A stretch of DNA of 64,000 nt from Absidia repens (Eukaryota; Mucoromycota; Mucoromycetes; Mucorales; Cunninghamellaceae): contig MCGE01000048.1 of NCBI GenBank assembly GCA_002105175.1, positions 124,001 through 188,000 of the forward strand, read 5' to 3'. The notes under the pieces are model-generated. The model did not search any database. It saw only the letters and a list, made by a program, of their open reading frames with translations, and was not told the origin of the DNA. The position numbers were made by a program, and so were the translations under genes. Shown piece by piece: positions 1-12,489 of this stretch; within the stretch, counting starts at the first letter, position 1; each line of letters starts with the position of its first letter.

Positions 1-560
1 CTCAGAAATTTACCTTTTATTAGTGGTATCACAAAAGCATGCATTGGCCCCTGGCGTAAAGAAGCTGCGGATGCTTTTTTTTGATCATATGCACGGTAAA
101 ACCCAAAATACTGCCGGCTTTGTTACTCACCACACACTCGCTGCCTTCCTACTACCATAATATTTATTTTCAAGGAGAAACTAAATCTTCCGAGATCTAT
201 CATAGGATAAATTCATGTTAAATGGCCCTTACAATCCAGAGCAAGGCACATGATACTGTACAAATTTATAACAAAAAAAAAATAATAATAACATGAATAT
301 TCATATGGATCATACTAAATGCAGACAAAAAGAATGTGGGAGTGTTGAAAAATCCAAGGTTGTACCAGCAGTATTACCACATCTTGAAAAATTAAGTAGA
401 AATTTCTTATTTGTTAGATCTTACGTATGATTTAGCCATACCCCTTATTTTTTTTCAAAAAGGGGGGCAGGGGTATTAGATCTATTTATACGTAAGACAC
501 ATCAATTACCCTACTTCAACATCCTTTTTCTATACGTGGTAAAAAAAAAAAAAAAAGAAA
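1..560. repeat. Copy A of a ~550-bp dispersed direct repeat
   Basis: The stretch matches 7317-7860 in the same orientation over most of its length, with scattered substitutions and small indels (for example CTCAGAAATTTACCTTTTA opens both). Copy B lies just upstream of the P450 gene on the minus strand, so copy A may be the upstream flank of a second P450 copy left of the window, or a mobile repeat. No coding potential is visible. Confidence 0.8.
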
Positions 561-1125
561 AGTTGAGAGTGTTCTGTGGCGTTTCAATTGTATTTTAGCG
601 GCCTTTTAATGTCTGAAAAAAAGGGGGGAATTTACGACTAAATGATGAGTTTATGTACAAAATATGAGGACAGAGAGAGGGGGGTAGAAAAAATAGTCTA
701 TTCAATAGTGGTTCCCCTCTCCTTGCTGCCCACATTGTCCTTCCATATACCAAACCACCAAACACGTCGCTCTCGAATGCTCTCCCAGCGATCTTGTTTT
801 GGCAATCCCTTTGGCATCAATATTTTCCCACCCTCGACTTCTTCCCTGACAACATATGGTACTCTCTTCTCTTCCTTCGTCCGTCCCCATATTTTCATTT
901 GGTCAACAATACCCAATGGCTTTAACTTCTTGGTGCCACTCTCCACTCCATTTGGAGATCCCACTGGGGCATAACACCTTTGAACGTATCCCAGTCCGCC
1001 CCCCCCCACCATGCTCTCAAATGTTGCCTCCTCCATTCAAGCTCTCCAACCCTCCTCACACATCCTCTGTTGTTCCTTGGGGGTTTCGATGGTAAGTCTT
1101 GCATGTCATTGATATATAATTTCAA
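561..1125. other. GC-richer unexplained stretch with overlapping open frames
   Basis: Base composition rises here compared with the AT-rich surroundings, and open frames of about 110 codons run on both strands (642-974 plus, 698-1036 minus). A GGTAAGT donor-like site follows at about 1091 on the plus strand. I recognise no protein family in either reading. It could be a broken exon or a transposon remnant. Confidence 0.25.
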
Positions 1126-1287
1126 AAAAAAAGAAAAAAAATAGTGGTAGAATATAATCTGTTATTCATCTTCGTACTATATATATCCAATCACTATTCT
1201 TCTTCTTTATGTCTGTTTACTCTATACGTACAACGTTTTCCAATAAAAGAAGAATATTGGCAGAAGTAGATAAATGTTTTGGCTGCC

Positions 1288-2420
1288 TTCGAAAAAAAAA
1301 GAAGGGAATTGCTCCATTTCAGAGAATTTTTCCAGATTCTGTTCGTACCACCTTCATTGTATCGCCGATAACTCCCCGTTTAAACGAGCTTTGTGACATT
1401 AGCGATATATAAAAAAAATGGGCATTGTTTATTCAATAGAGTAATGCTTCAAAAAAAAAATCATGATTATTATTTTCGTTTTGGAATGAAATTTGTTTGG
1501 CATATATTTTCCTCATGGCGGACTTTTTTTGGTAATAGTGCTTGATGATCGTTTTTGTCCTTAGTGGTTGTTAGTGGTGGTGTTGCCTTTTGATAAAGAT
1601 GAGTTGCTAGTAAAGGTGTAGGTGGTGAGGGTGCTAAATTTGATACTGAAGGAGGACGCGGTAGAACTAATGGCAAAGTTTTATGTTTCTATTGGTGATT
1701 CCAGTGTAGTCAGTGGTGGCTATCATGGTTTTTTTTAGACAGATCTTTCAATAGACGTTTTGAGCGTTCTGATAATTGGTATTGTTCAGGTGAGTCAATC
1801 TGTTGATAAAAAAAAAACATATATATGGAGTTTGTCATTTTCCCATCCAAACTGAAAAATTACAAGTCGACCAACCTTTTGTGCCTATTATCTACTTTGT
1901 AAATTTTGTCGCCAATTTACATGTTCGTGTAAAAATGCCAACTAGTAGGTTCGATAGCCATAATCCGACCAAGAATCATGTAACCTTGTTCTATGAAACT
2001 GTACTTAATTATAATTTTAGAAAATAATTGCGTTGATCATTGTTGTCATTGCTGTTCGTATTATCGGATACAGTCAGAAGTAGTGTTTCATTGCAATAGG
2101 TGTCTTCGGTAAATAAATCTTCAACGGGAGGGTCAATGCTTTACATCTTCGACCATACTCCTTGATAAGGATAGATTTGTCCGATTAGAAGTTGACTAAT
2201 CGTAACAAATAGAAACAATAGCGCTCCAAATAATATGGTGAAAAGAGGTAAAGAAGTAAGTGTCAATATCTAATTTAGTGCTAATGTCACAAAACTTGTT
2301 GAAACCGGTGGTTATCGGCGATACAATGATGGTGGTACGGGCAGTATCTGAAAAATCCTCTGAAATTCCTCTGATGCCCCTGAAAATCCTCTGAAATGGA
2401 GCAACCCCCAAAAAAAGGAA
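1288..2420. mobile_element. Decayed ~1.1-kb element with TIRs of the AGAGATTTC family
   Basis: The left end (about 1300-1412) reads GGGAATTGCTCCATTTCAGA and then a CGTACCACC...CATTGTATCGCCGATAAC block. The right end (about 2275-2415) holds the reverse complement of the same blocks, ending in TCTGAAATGGAGCAACCCCC. The same terminal sequence bounds the foldback element at 16917-19497, so this is a smaller relative. The inside (about 1420-2270) holds only short degraded frames, with no recognisable transposase. The right end lies about 60 bp before an old-yellow-enzyme fragment that starts abruptly. Confidence 0.6.
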
Positions 2421-2471
2421 AGGGGTTTACTGTCATATTGAAAGATTGTTCATATAAATATATAAACATAT

Positions 2472-2780
2472 GTGCTTAGTTATCGTTTGCATTCATTTTT
2501 GTCCGGTAACGTCAATAACCGTACGGATCAATATGGAGGCTCTCTGGAAAACCGACTTCGTTACCCTTTGGAAGTGATCAAGGCCATCCGTGATGCACGG
2601 CCTGTTGAGAAACCATTTTGGGTGCGTAGTTCTTCTAGTGATTTTAAGAACGACGGTACATTCTCCAAGGATGACCATGGATGGGATATTTACCAGTCTA
2701 TCGAATACGCTAAGGAATTGAAAAAACTTGGTGTGGATGTCATTGATTGCTCATCTGGTGGTATTTTATCGGATGTCAAG
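2472..2780 (+). pseudogene. Old-yellow-enzyme (NADH:flavin oxidoreductase) fragment
   Basis: The frame contains the family signature HSFLS...[13 protein letters not shown] followed by a long [11 protein letters not shown] helix and the VIDCSSGG strand, typical of the middle of the FMN-binding TIM barrel of YqjM/OYE-like ene-reductases. The N-terminal half (FMN phosphate contacts, start codon) is missing. The frame ends at a GTAAAA donor-like site at 2781, and I find no following exon. Only about 95 residues of an expected 370 or more remain. The 5' break lies close to the TIR of the element at 1288-2420, so insertion or rearrangement probably destroyed the gene. Confidence 0.75.
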
Positions 2781-3779
2781 GTAAAAAAAATAAAAATAAA
2801 AAAAAATCGCAATATGATCATGTGGAACTAATGTATACCTTTTTTTTTTTTTTTTACTACGTTATCATATGAATAAAGGTTATATGTATATTATACTTGG
2901 AATTGTAAAATAAGATTTGGTAAAAACCTGGCGGGAAATTGCTGCCATGTATTGATTATTTTAATAAAGTGTAGTTTCGCTGTGAACCACCCTTCAAAAA
3001 AAAAAAAAAAGCAGGACAGGTCATTTCACACTTTGGTGGACAGCCCAGTAATGCCCAACATGCTCTTTGTTTGTACTTTACGTTATACTTCATTATACCA
3101 TTCCCAATAAAGTTCTGAACTGGATATATATAGTATGTCCAGTCCACTGGAGTTTACAATACTTGATAGGGAAAGATATGATGAAGGCACAAGCTAGGCT
3201 GACTAATATGAATGGTATAGAGCAGGTATAGATCCACGTTTTATATTCACTGATCTAGAATCGCAAACCAGCAGCTGGGACTCTAGCGAAAAGTAGTCAT
3301 AGTGGGTAGGTTAGAAAGGGGGTGTTTGATAGGACGCTTACTACATAGTCACACTGACATCTTTGTTCCTTATATGTTGGGTGAGAGGACAAGTAATAAA
3401 AATGTATATTTTATTCGAAGGAATATGGTAGATGCTAAACTAAGGGCATGGGGTTCATTGTAAAAGGGGATCTGTTAATGGTAGCATGATAAACACGCTT
3501 GTGGAAAGATCTGAAGAATGGTCAAACACTAATCTAACGAAACCAATTTACAAAGAAATCTAATATATTGTACTGTACAAGGTTGCGGAAAACTAGACAA
3601 TTGTCTTGTACTGAGTAGATATAAGAAGAGTCCACACTAATCAAAAAGGGCAGAGATACAAGGAATTTCTTGAACAAAACATAAGAGAGACTAATGGGAC
3701 ATTTTTATTGACGCATGGAAAAATAGATATACTTTATTCAGATGTGAATAGAGTCTATGGACTAGCTAACACTAAATTA
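2781..3779. other. Non-coding stretch, no gene seen
   Basis: AT-rich sequence with no convincing frame. Parts of 3480-3760 share short phrases (CACTAATC, ACTAATGGGAC) with repeats near 25.7-26.2 kb and 38.0-38.2 kb, so some of it is probably degraded repeat. Nothing else can be supported. Confidence 0.4.
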
Positions 3780-4215
3780 AGCTAATGGTGGCTCCAAACA
3801 GCCAACTAATGGTGGTCGTAGATCCTAAATCTAAAATGAAAGGGTTTCTGTTTTACCAAATAAAATAAAGATATACTAAAACCTGTTTATTGCATAAATA
3901 AAGATTAAATATAAAATAAGAATATAATAAAATAAGAGAGGGGAGGAGACAAAAAGGTACTTACCGTTATATTGAGAACGGTTTAGAATATAAATAAAAT
4001 AAGAATATAAGGTGAAGAAAAAGAGAAAGAGAGATAAAATATAAAATGTCAAAATATAAAAAAAAGTCTAAAGTCTAAAAGAGGAGTCGGAGTAAGAAGA
4101 GAGAAATAAAAAGGTAACCATTATTACAACAGTTTCCCCATGCATGTTGTCATCCCTGATCTAAAAAAACCCTTCTAAGCTAGTCCTGATACTAATATAA
4201 GATCACCACAATCTC
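3780..4215 (-). repeat. Dispersed repeat R2 with inserted ~300-bp module
   Basis: The minus strand carries the R2 core (TTAGAAGGG..., CATGCATGGGGAAAC, CCTTTCATTTT). The core is interrupted by a module bounded by TGTTGTAATAATGG and ATTTGGTAAAACA-like ends. The module includes AACGGTAAGTACC and AAACAGGTTTTAG, which resemble a splice donor and acceptor. Related copies lie at 12490, 46655 and 53290; copies lacking the module lie at 19540, 26220 and 38260. Confidence 0.7.
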
Positions 4216-4982
4216 AAAAAGGTTACAATGGTGAAGAAAAACCTACAACAAAAAAAAAAAATGTGAGAAACAAAAAAATCATGGGCGGGATTTGAAATGT
4301 CTTTCCTGGTTGCTCTCAGGGGGGGATACTGGCTTGCGTCCGTTACAAAAAAGGAACCCCTCCTTTTTTTTTTTTGACTTCCCTCGTCTTTTTTACAATT
4401 ACCAATACCATACAATATCATCAAGATAGGGGCTCTATTACGATTACAGCAGTCAACAATGGCGTTTCTCTCTCCTTTTTGAAGCAAGTTCCACCACTCA
4501 CCATGGACAACATTTGGTTTTCTTCTCTTGAGGCATTCACAATCAACATAGAACAGCCCGCCCCTGGTTTATCATTCATTGTAGAATAGGTTACCCACTT
4601 TACGTGGGCTCGTTTACATTGCGTTAAGCTTATTCTGCAACGAAGTCTCATTCTACATATGATATAGCTTCGATTTATGATAGGTGTCATGGTACTGTTG
4701 TTAATAGTTAAAATTCATTTTATGTCTGAATCTTTAGTGACATGGTGACTGAAAACGGGAATTCAAAATAGACCCATTCAGGCAGCTAAAAACAGAAAAG
4801 ATTTACTTTACCTAATACAGCCATCATATCGTTTTCGCGATAGCTCCAATAAAAAAAGTTTGTTCAAGTGATGTTTATTTATTTAATTTATGATCATAGA
4901 GTATTACATAATAAAAGTAACAGGAATAATAATACTACAAATTCAGCTTATCATATGATAATAATAATGAGCTAACACTTTT
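4216..4982. other. Intergenic, no gene seen
   Basis: Short open frames overlap on both strands between 4203 and 4690, but none has a recognisable motif or clean splice context. The right end is the 3' flank of the P450 gene. Confidence 0.4.
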
Positions 4983-7107
4983 TTAGTATCGTCTCTTAAA
5001 AATGATGTCGAGGTTCTTTGCTGTCAAGACACCAATATTAGTTGTCACTGCTTCGTTTTTATGAATGGAATCTTCTGGTAATCGCCATTCGTATTTACGT
5101 ACTACAAAAAAAAAAGTGAGTTTCTCGTCCGTTTTTTTAAAAAAATAAAAACTTACATAGACAAGAAAGTATCACGCGTTGTTCCTCCAAACTAAACTGC
5201 ATCCCAATACACATCCGCTGACCATTGAAAAAGGGAGACCAGGCCATCGCACTTCCATCTTTGCTGCCCGTCGCTGATGCCTTTTGATCAGCTTCACCAC
5301 CGGGAGCAAAACGACTTGGGTCATACGTTTCTGGATCATCCCATACATGAGGATTATGATGTAGATCATAGATATCGACCACAATGGGAGTGCCTTTTGG
5401 AAGATGAATACCGACCAAGTTGGTGTCCTCGGTGGTTTGACGTGGCATGCCAGTGGTAACGGGTCCATGGAAGCGCATGGTTTCTTTGATCACTTGGTTA
5501 ATGTAGTCAAACTGCCGTATATCTTCATACGTCGGTAAAACGTCGTGTGGCTCATCACCCAAGACACGAATGGCTTCCTCGCGTGCCTTTTGTTGGATGT
5601 CAGGATGACGCGCCAATGCATGGATGGCAAAGGATAATGCGTTAGCGGTAGTGTCATGACCAGCTATTTTTTTTTTAAAAAAACAAGGCAGAGATGTAAC
5701 TGAATGTGCACGTGTGTGTGTGTGTGTGTGATATGTGACCTTACCCAAGAAAAACACATTCAAGTTGCTTTTAACTTCATCATTGGTCAAAATACTGCCA
5801 CCTTCAGAGAATTCACTTTCCAACATTAATGTCAGCAAATCCTTTTCACCATCATCTTCATCATCATGAGAGGTATCGTTGCTGTTGTCTTGCATTTTCT
5901 TGCTGTATTTTTCTTGCAATATTTGACGTTTCTTTTCAATGACACCAGTTATCATACCATGGAATTTTTCGACAAGTTCATATTTCTTTCTGCGATCTCG
6001 GAGGAGCCAACGAAAATGACTGTCGAGGAATGGCAGGAAAAAGTAGAGGGGGTCCGTTACGGCATTTAAGATATCATTATACACAGTGACCCAGTCATTG
6101 TCTTTATGAATAATTGCATCAAAGTCAAATCTATCGTTTCAAAAAAAAAAAAATTCATTACCCGCCCCCCTTGTTTTCCTGGAGGTGATGGTGTCTTTTT
6201 TTTTTTTTTACCCAAAGCCTGCTTGCCCAATCACATCTTTGAGAGCCAGAAAGAAATGAAGAAAAAAGTATAAAGTTAGACTATTTCAAGGGGGAGGGCA
6301 AACCAGAAGCGTAACTTACCCAAAGTATATCTTTCCATTAATGATGTCACATCAATAGGCTTCCCATTGGCTTCATCCACTATCTTGAAGACTTTGTGCC
6401 CAAGAACACCAAAAAGTTTGACTGGCTTGCTTTTATGGAAAGCCGGATTCACCAGCTAAATGTAATTGAAAAAAAAAAAAATAAGATGAGAATATAAACA
6501 AAGTCAAACGCATATTTTAAAGTGTATGGACCTTTCTATGTTTTTTCCATTCATTCTTATCATGCTCAAAAAGGATATTTTTTGGTCCAATAAATTTATA
6601 GAATAAAGTATCCTTTTGAGTGGTATATGCATTTGCCTTAGCATAGATATCTATCACATTTTTTTTTTTTTATAAAAATAGTAATAGCTGAGTCAATAGG
6701 GGATGTGGGTGTGTGAAAATGACCTCTATTTGTTATTATTATTATTGTTTTTATTTACCAGTTTTTAAAAAGAATTGTTTGGCAGCTTCAGGGGTAGCCA
6801 CATGCACTGTCCAGCCCAACCGTTCAGGTTTCAGATACACGGCACTCGTATCCAACAATGGCATTGTCAATGCCTTGGAAATCACACTAAGGGGTTTCTT
6901 TTGCACCATGGACATGATAAAAAATTGGATATAATTGACATGAGGAATGTGTCGCAATTGGCGAGGAGGATGGATTAATTTCCCAATGGTTTGACGATAA
7001 AGAATCACCAAAGAAATAATCGCAAGAAGACCGGTTTTCGATGAAACCCTCTGAGGAAAACGCTTATTTAAATTTTCGATAAATAGATTGATCCTGTCCA
7101 TAGCCAT
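4983..7107 (-). CDS. Cytochrome P450 monooxygenase, membrane-anchored, 7 exons
   Basis: Heme-thiolate monooxygenase, expected on the ER membrane with an N-terminal anchor (LLAIISLVILY, about residues 27-37). My model is complement(join(4983..5101, 5157..5663, 5745..6130, 6212..6236, 6320..6455, 6532..6650, 6759..7107)), giving 546 aa. All phases agree, and it includes a 25-nt micro-exon. Visible motifs are the I-helix AGHDTT (about residue 340), the K-helix ETMR (ExxR, about 400), and the heme loop FNGQRMCIG with the Cys ligand near 490. The last exon ends KRRY-stop. It resembles the CYP509-type P450s of Mucorales, but I cannot assign a family firmly. The intron before AGHDTT holds a (TG)n run. 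The donor of exon 2 (GTCCAT) is weak. The substrate is unknown. Confidence 0.9.
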
Positions 7108-7316
7108 TGTGAAGAGAAAGAAAAAAAAGGAAAATGGGGAACCTGGCCCTGCTTTTTTATAGTCGATAATGGATCATGATGCTCAGCGAGATTTTAATGA
7201 AGGTCAGCCATGCATAATAAAAAGCTCCTCCCGGGAAAATTTAGTTCCCCACATATAAAAAAAACGCACTGGCCACCAAACTTTGTTTTTATTAGCATTG
7301 ATATGAAGATTTTGAA

Positions 7317-7839
7317 TCTCAGAAATTTACCTTTTACTGGTGGTATCACAAAAGCATTACATTGACCCCTCGCATAAAGAAGCTGAGGATGTTTTTTGAT
7401 CATATGCACGGTAAAGCCCAAAATACTTCCGACCTTGTTACTCACTACACACTCGCTGCCCTCCTGCTATCATAATATTTATTTTCAAGGAGAAACTAAA
7501 TCTTCCGAGATTTATCATAGGACAATTCATGTTAAATAGCCCTTGCAATCCTGAGCAAGGCACATGATACTATACAAATTTATAACAAAAAAAAAAAATG
7601 TATACCCATATGGATCATAATAAAGCAGACAAAAAGAATGTGGTAGTGTTGAAAAATCCAAGGTTGTATCAGCAGTATTACCACATCTTGAAAAATTAAG
7701 TAGAAATTTCTTATTTGTTAGATCTTACGTATGATTTAGTCATACCCCTTATTTTTTTCAAGAGGGGGGCAGGGGTATTGGACCTATTTATACGAAAGAC
7801 ACATAAATTACCTTGCTCCAACATCCTTTTTCTATACGT

Positions 7840-7860
<21 letters not shown>
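7317..7860. repeat. Copy B of the ~550-bp dispersed direct repeat
   Basis: It matches 1-560 in the same orientation and ends in a long A-run in both copies. It lies 210 bp beyond the P450 start codon, in the upstream flank of that gene, so it may hold promoter sequence or be a mobile repeat that landed there. Confidence 0.8.
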
Positions 7861-7872
<12 letters not shown>

Positions 7873-9480
7873 AGTCAGATCATTTTAATTCCAACCAAAA
7901 GCCGAGCATGTAGCCATGAGATAGATTTGTTGTTTAGTCAAATGACGACGAATGACAGCATCGTAAACACAAAAAAGGTTACTGACTACCGATAACCCCT
8001 TGCATATTAATCTAAGCCCTAAAACCTCGATCAGTATATTTATTAGAAAAGTCCAGCCAAATCCATTTTTATTTATATATATATAAGTTCAGGTTTACGA
8101 TTTTGGAATTAAAAAACTAGTATATGATATACATATAATAATTAAAAATTAGTCAATTGAATTCTTTGGAGGTGTATACATGAAACCGTAACTATCTTCT
8201 GTCCTCTTTTCCAGTTCATGCATGAGTGTACCAGCTTCATCCCCTATCCCATCATCCTCACAAAAAAAAAAGCAATAAATTAGTAGGATATATAAATCGG
8301 AAAAAACGTATTATTTTTATTGAAGGAAAAAAATCATATACTATGCTACAGCAGAAAAGGAAACTACATATATCTATATTAAATACTATCAAACCAGGTA
8401 AACAGAATTATCTCATTGGTTCCATCTATATATTGAATTATCCATCACTACTACAAGAGATCCATTTGTACCGTCGTCGGCTTTACATTGTTGTATGCTT
8501 CAATAAAAGAGACCCCATTTGTCTTTCCCATGCTCTGTATAATATATTGGACCTTTTTTTATGATAGTAACTTTAGATTAGTGGCTGGCCATTTTTTCAA
8601 ATCTCCCGTTAGCGTTCCTGCCAACACATCCTTCCATCCAAACCCTTGTTACAATAAGCCGTCTTTTATCACCTTAGTATTAGTATCCTTCCAATATGCT
8701 TCAATAAAATTTGTCGTACTAGTTAAATATCCCCAATACGACGTTTGACAGTAAACAATGCCCACTCCCAGCTCCAACGTTCACATGGCAAAATATTATT
8801 AAACAAGGAATACAGGACGATGTACACCACCTCCTTTTGCTCCGCCCAAAACAACTTTAGCGCCTTTTTTTCCCTCAAACACAACGCGTTCCTAATCGGC
8901 ACCAGTGTCATTATCAGGAATACGCCTACAAATACGAGTTTCCCATCTTCATCCACTTTTTGGTCTTTTTGTGATGAACAACAACTGCCATTTCAGTGCT
9001 ATCTTTCTCTTCTCATAGCACCTCCTGAATAACCTTCTCATCCAGCAAACACATGGATCTTTTAATGGTCTCTGCAGCACTATCCCTTCCTGCAACTGGT
9101 TCGGTATCCTTTTGGAAAAGAAATTTTGGCTTTTAGATCTCACTCATTCTTTTTATTTTATTGATAAATTTTGTATATTCAGTTGTTACTCTCACCGTTA
9201 CATAGCATTCCTTTTACCCATCCCCTTTTTTTTTTTTTTGTTAAAATCAAATCATTGAAATTGACCCTTGATTAATCTTCATATGTATACTGTGTTTATT
9301 GGATGAATTTCTTTTTGTCTTCCATTCAATATGCTTCTCTAATGATTACTAATAAATATTTTACTCCGTTTACCGATGCACTATAATGTACACTATTTAT
9401 CATCTTCAATCCACGTCTCGCATAACTTTAAAGAAAAGAAGAAAAGGCTAGTTTTATTTATTTATTGATGACACCATTTT
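7861..9480. other. Intergenic, partly degraded repeat
   Basis: No gene is seen. From about 8490 to 8720 the sequence (CAATAAAAGAGACCCC, CCCATGCTCTGTATAATATA, TTTAGATTAGTGGC) parallels the distal part of R2 repeats at 19850-19980, 47250-47400 and 61920-62100. Frames around 8226-9143 look like chance or repeat-derived frames. Confidence 0.45.
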
Positions 9481-9492
9481 TAGGCCTTTTTT

Positions 9493-11596
9493 TCAATATA
9501 TATTGAAAACGATACCATTATCATCATTGTTATGATGATCCCATTCTTTTCCAATGAAAGGAGCACCATAATTACTACAGAGCATCCATTTGTTTTCTAC
9601 AAAATTTCCGATCAGATACAATATACAATGTTTGAAGGAGTCCGATGCGCCAAGTAACTCCTGGATACTTTGGTCAAAGTAACCGATATGTACAATGTCC
9701 GTAAACAAAGTGGGGTCGAGTTGCAAATAATCGCCTAGTGTTTGTGCACGATGGTCAAAAAACACCAGATAGTCAGCCAGACGTTGCGTGCAATATTTCT
9801 TGGGTGTCAATTGAAGAAAATAATAAAGGTGCGAGTCACGAGCATGTTGATGAAGTATAACGGTGGATTTGTTGTCCAAGTTAAAATTGAGTGGATGTTT
9901 TTGGGCAAGTACGTCCAATGTTCGCTTAGATATTACCGATGTTGCAAATGTCGGAAACACATTACTCTGGGAACCAAAAGCAATTTCGTGCCCAGCTAAA
10001 ATAAAAGGGTCAACTTGTCTTTGATATCCATGATCTCGAATAGTTTTAATTTGACCGAAGTCATAGTATTCAATTTCCAATCAGCTACTTGGTTGATTTT
10101 GTCCTTATACTTTGATTGCGGCAAAATGGCATAAAATCGATCTTCTACGTATAGAAATTAATATAAAAATATAAACCGTGCTGCTAATTTTCAAAAAAAA
10201 AAAAAAAAAGAGGGGGTAGGGGAATGACGAACTCACCAATTTTACTTGCCTTGGAGCTTATGATCTTTTCAAAAAAGCATTGTGCGGCGAGTTGTCTGGT
10301 CATCGTTTCATGGAATTGTAAGTAGAGTAGGTGTTTTGTTCCAGTGCCTAGTTCAGCGTTTTGACCAACAGAAGATAATGCAGAGTCCACAAAATCAAAT
10401 TGAAAAAATGGGAATCCCTTCAATTTATCGATACTGAGTCCCACAAACCAATACTTTAGGTTGTTTTTCTTTTTTGCTATATGGTATTCGCTGATCACCC
10501 AAACACGAGATGACCAATCATGGATGAGATCATTCAAATACGTCATGACTTCTCGAACATCGTTGTTCTTTATGGTGATCTTATCCGTCCATGACAATAG
10601 CGCGTGGCCATATTTATCTTTCTTGCCCAGCCATTCTATTTCGGAAGGCCAATCTTTAAACAAACATTCGTTATCCAAACAAACTAAATCTGCAAAAGAG
10701 GCGTAGTGTTCAGTTTGTGTTTGTGTTTTCCCAGTTGCGACGTCGGTGGAAGAATGATGGTTGGTCAGAGTTTCTGCTTGGCTGATGTTGTATAATTGTT
10801 CAACTAACTTCTTGGAATAACTGTAGTAGTGTTTTTGAAAAAATATAGGCTGACTCGCAGTTATCATAAAACACCATTGGGTATATTTTGTCACCAATTG
10901 CCTTAGTTCTGGATCTTCTGGCACTTCGCTTACGTCGAGGAAGTCGCTGTCAAGCTGATCGAGCTTTTCAGTATTTCCTTGAATGAGGTAATAAATATAT
11001 TCATCATAGCAGTAAAGGGTTTCTATGACACGAGCCGTTAGTTGCGATACCTTCTTCAAATGTTGCTGGTGAAGATCAGGCACTGCCAAAATATACGTAG
11101 CTTTTTCGTAAATGTTGCTCATTTGATGAATAGTGGCTTTACGTCGTTCATAGTTTGTTTGATCCACACAAATCGCATCCACCCACACATACTTGATGGA
11201 TTTCAATTCGGGTTCCCTACGCATTATTCTGCAAAGCGTGTAAAAACCCGCCAAATCAAATGACGTGATAGATGCAATGTAGCCACATTTCGTGTCAACC
11301 ATTTGTTCTTGTAACTCACCCCAACGGTAAGATAATGCAACAAAACATAATTCTTCAGTGTCTCCGTCCAGTGGCTTTTCAACACATTCGATCCTCCTAA
11401 AATCTGCGGCGATGCTGATATCGACAAGCACAACGTGAAATGGTTTATGTTGCTGTTCTTGCTGCTGCTGCTGTGTGTCGTCACAGCTTAATTCTACAGA
11501 AAAATAAAGTCGAGTTAGTGGTTGTGTTTTTCTTTTTTTTTTTCGAGACTATCACATACCTTGGAAGAGATGTTCCACTGAGTCATCTTTAGTCAT
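9493..11596 (-). pseudogene. HET1: HET-domain protein gene with one frameshift
   Basis: Three exons: 11596..11560 (37 nt, starts MTKDDSVEHLFQ), 11493..10237 and 10144..9493, with phase-1 introns at the positions used by HET2-HET4. The HET core is clear: VALSYRWGE, YVWVDAICVDQ, then an SNIYEKATYILAVPDLH segment. Exon 3 starts EDRFYAILPQ and ends FNIY-stop. In exon 3 the frame that reads DKLTLLF hits TAG. The FPTFATS part lies in another frame, so one nucleotide is missing around 9990-10010 next to an A-rich run. Either the gene is dead (the C-terminal ~170 residues are out of frame) or there is an assembly error. AATAAA lies about 30 bp after the stop. Its role is probably recognition/incompatibility signalling, as in other HET-domain proteins; this is inferred from the family only. 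Confidence 0.85.
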
Positions 11597-12350
11597 GTTG
11601 ATGATGAAATGAGATAATGAGAAAAAGAGAAACTGTTAACAAGAAGGAATGAGGAAATGCATGTTGTGACACATGTGTGGCGTTCGAGGAGTTGGAAATA
11701 TACTGTATTCAAAGTTTACGCTAAACATAACACAGACAGTTGTTTTATGATTATAGTTGTTGAATAAAGAGACCGGAAAAAACCTTTTTACACTCAATGA
11801 ATATCAGTTACTTGAGTACTGAAGATTGATTTTTCTGAGTAGGTTTCTGCCGCTCTTTGTGATCAAGTTTTGGTACCTGAAATATTTTGGCTCTGGCTAG
11901 TTTGTAAATCCCCGCTATTTCATTTCTCAAGATCTGGGAATAGAGATGTCGGGCATCGAGATCATTTTTTTGATTTGTTTTGCCCAGCATTTTTTTTTTA
12001 GAAAAAAAAACGAAGGCTTCTTCACTCTTACAGGCATATTTATAGATTACAAAAATGAACTTGAAATAAAAGTGAAGCGGGAAAAAGTCTTGATTAAACC
12101 AATGCATCCACTGGTAAGCTAATAAATAAGAATGATCTATGATCCAACTACTCCTTCTCTCTTTACTTCTTTATAATTGAGTTATTGCACCTGGGCGACG
12201 TTGATCGGTGTTTCCCTCGACTCGGGACCTTATTAACTTGGGATCATTGGCTTGCTTAGAAAATAAGGAAGTAAACTATCAGATGCATGGATTTTATGCT
12301 ACCGTCGATTGTTTCAGCACAGTAGATTTCGGAAAGCATCCGACAGGAAT
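11597..12350. promoter_or_regulatory. HET1 upstream flank, related to the HET3 flank
   Basis: Phrases recur in the same order upstream of HET3 (28900-29520): an ATGTGTGG.. / GAGGAGTTG.AAA.TATAC.GTATT.AAAGTTT block, a block around GGGAATAGAGATGTCGGGC, a block around TTGGGATCATTG..TTG, and a TATTTAAACGCCG block. The duplication that produced HET1 and HET3 therefore included the promoter. No gene is seen in it. Confidence 0.55.
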
Positions 12351-12368
12351 ATTTAAACGCCGCCGCGC
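12351..12368. promoter_or_regulatory. TTTAAACGCCG motif upstream of HET1
   Basis: ATTTAAACGCCGCCGCGC occurs about 755 bp before the HET1 start. TTTAAACGCCG also occurs before HET2 (22955) and HET3 (29501), and a shorter TAAACGCC form lies before HET4 (29849). It is a candidate shared regulatory site; function is inferred only from recurrence. Confidence 0.4.
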
Positions 12369-12489
12369 AATTTTTTTTTTTTTTTTTTTTTGCTATCTTT
12401 TTGACTCGCGCTCTTAGGCAAAAAATAAAAATCATGTCGTTCTCCTTTTTTTTCCCTTTACTTTTTTCTCCATCATTCGACTTTTTTGA

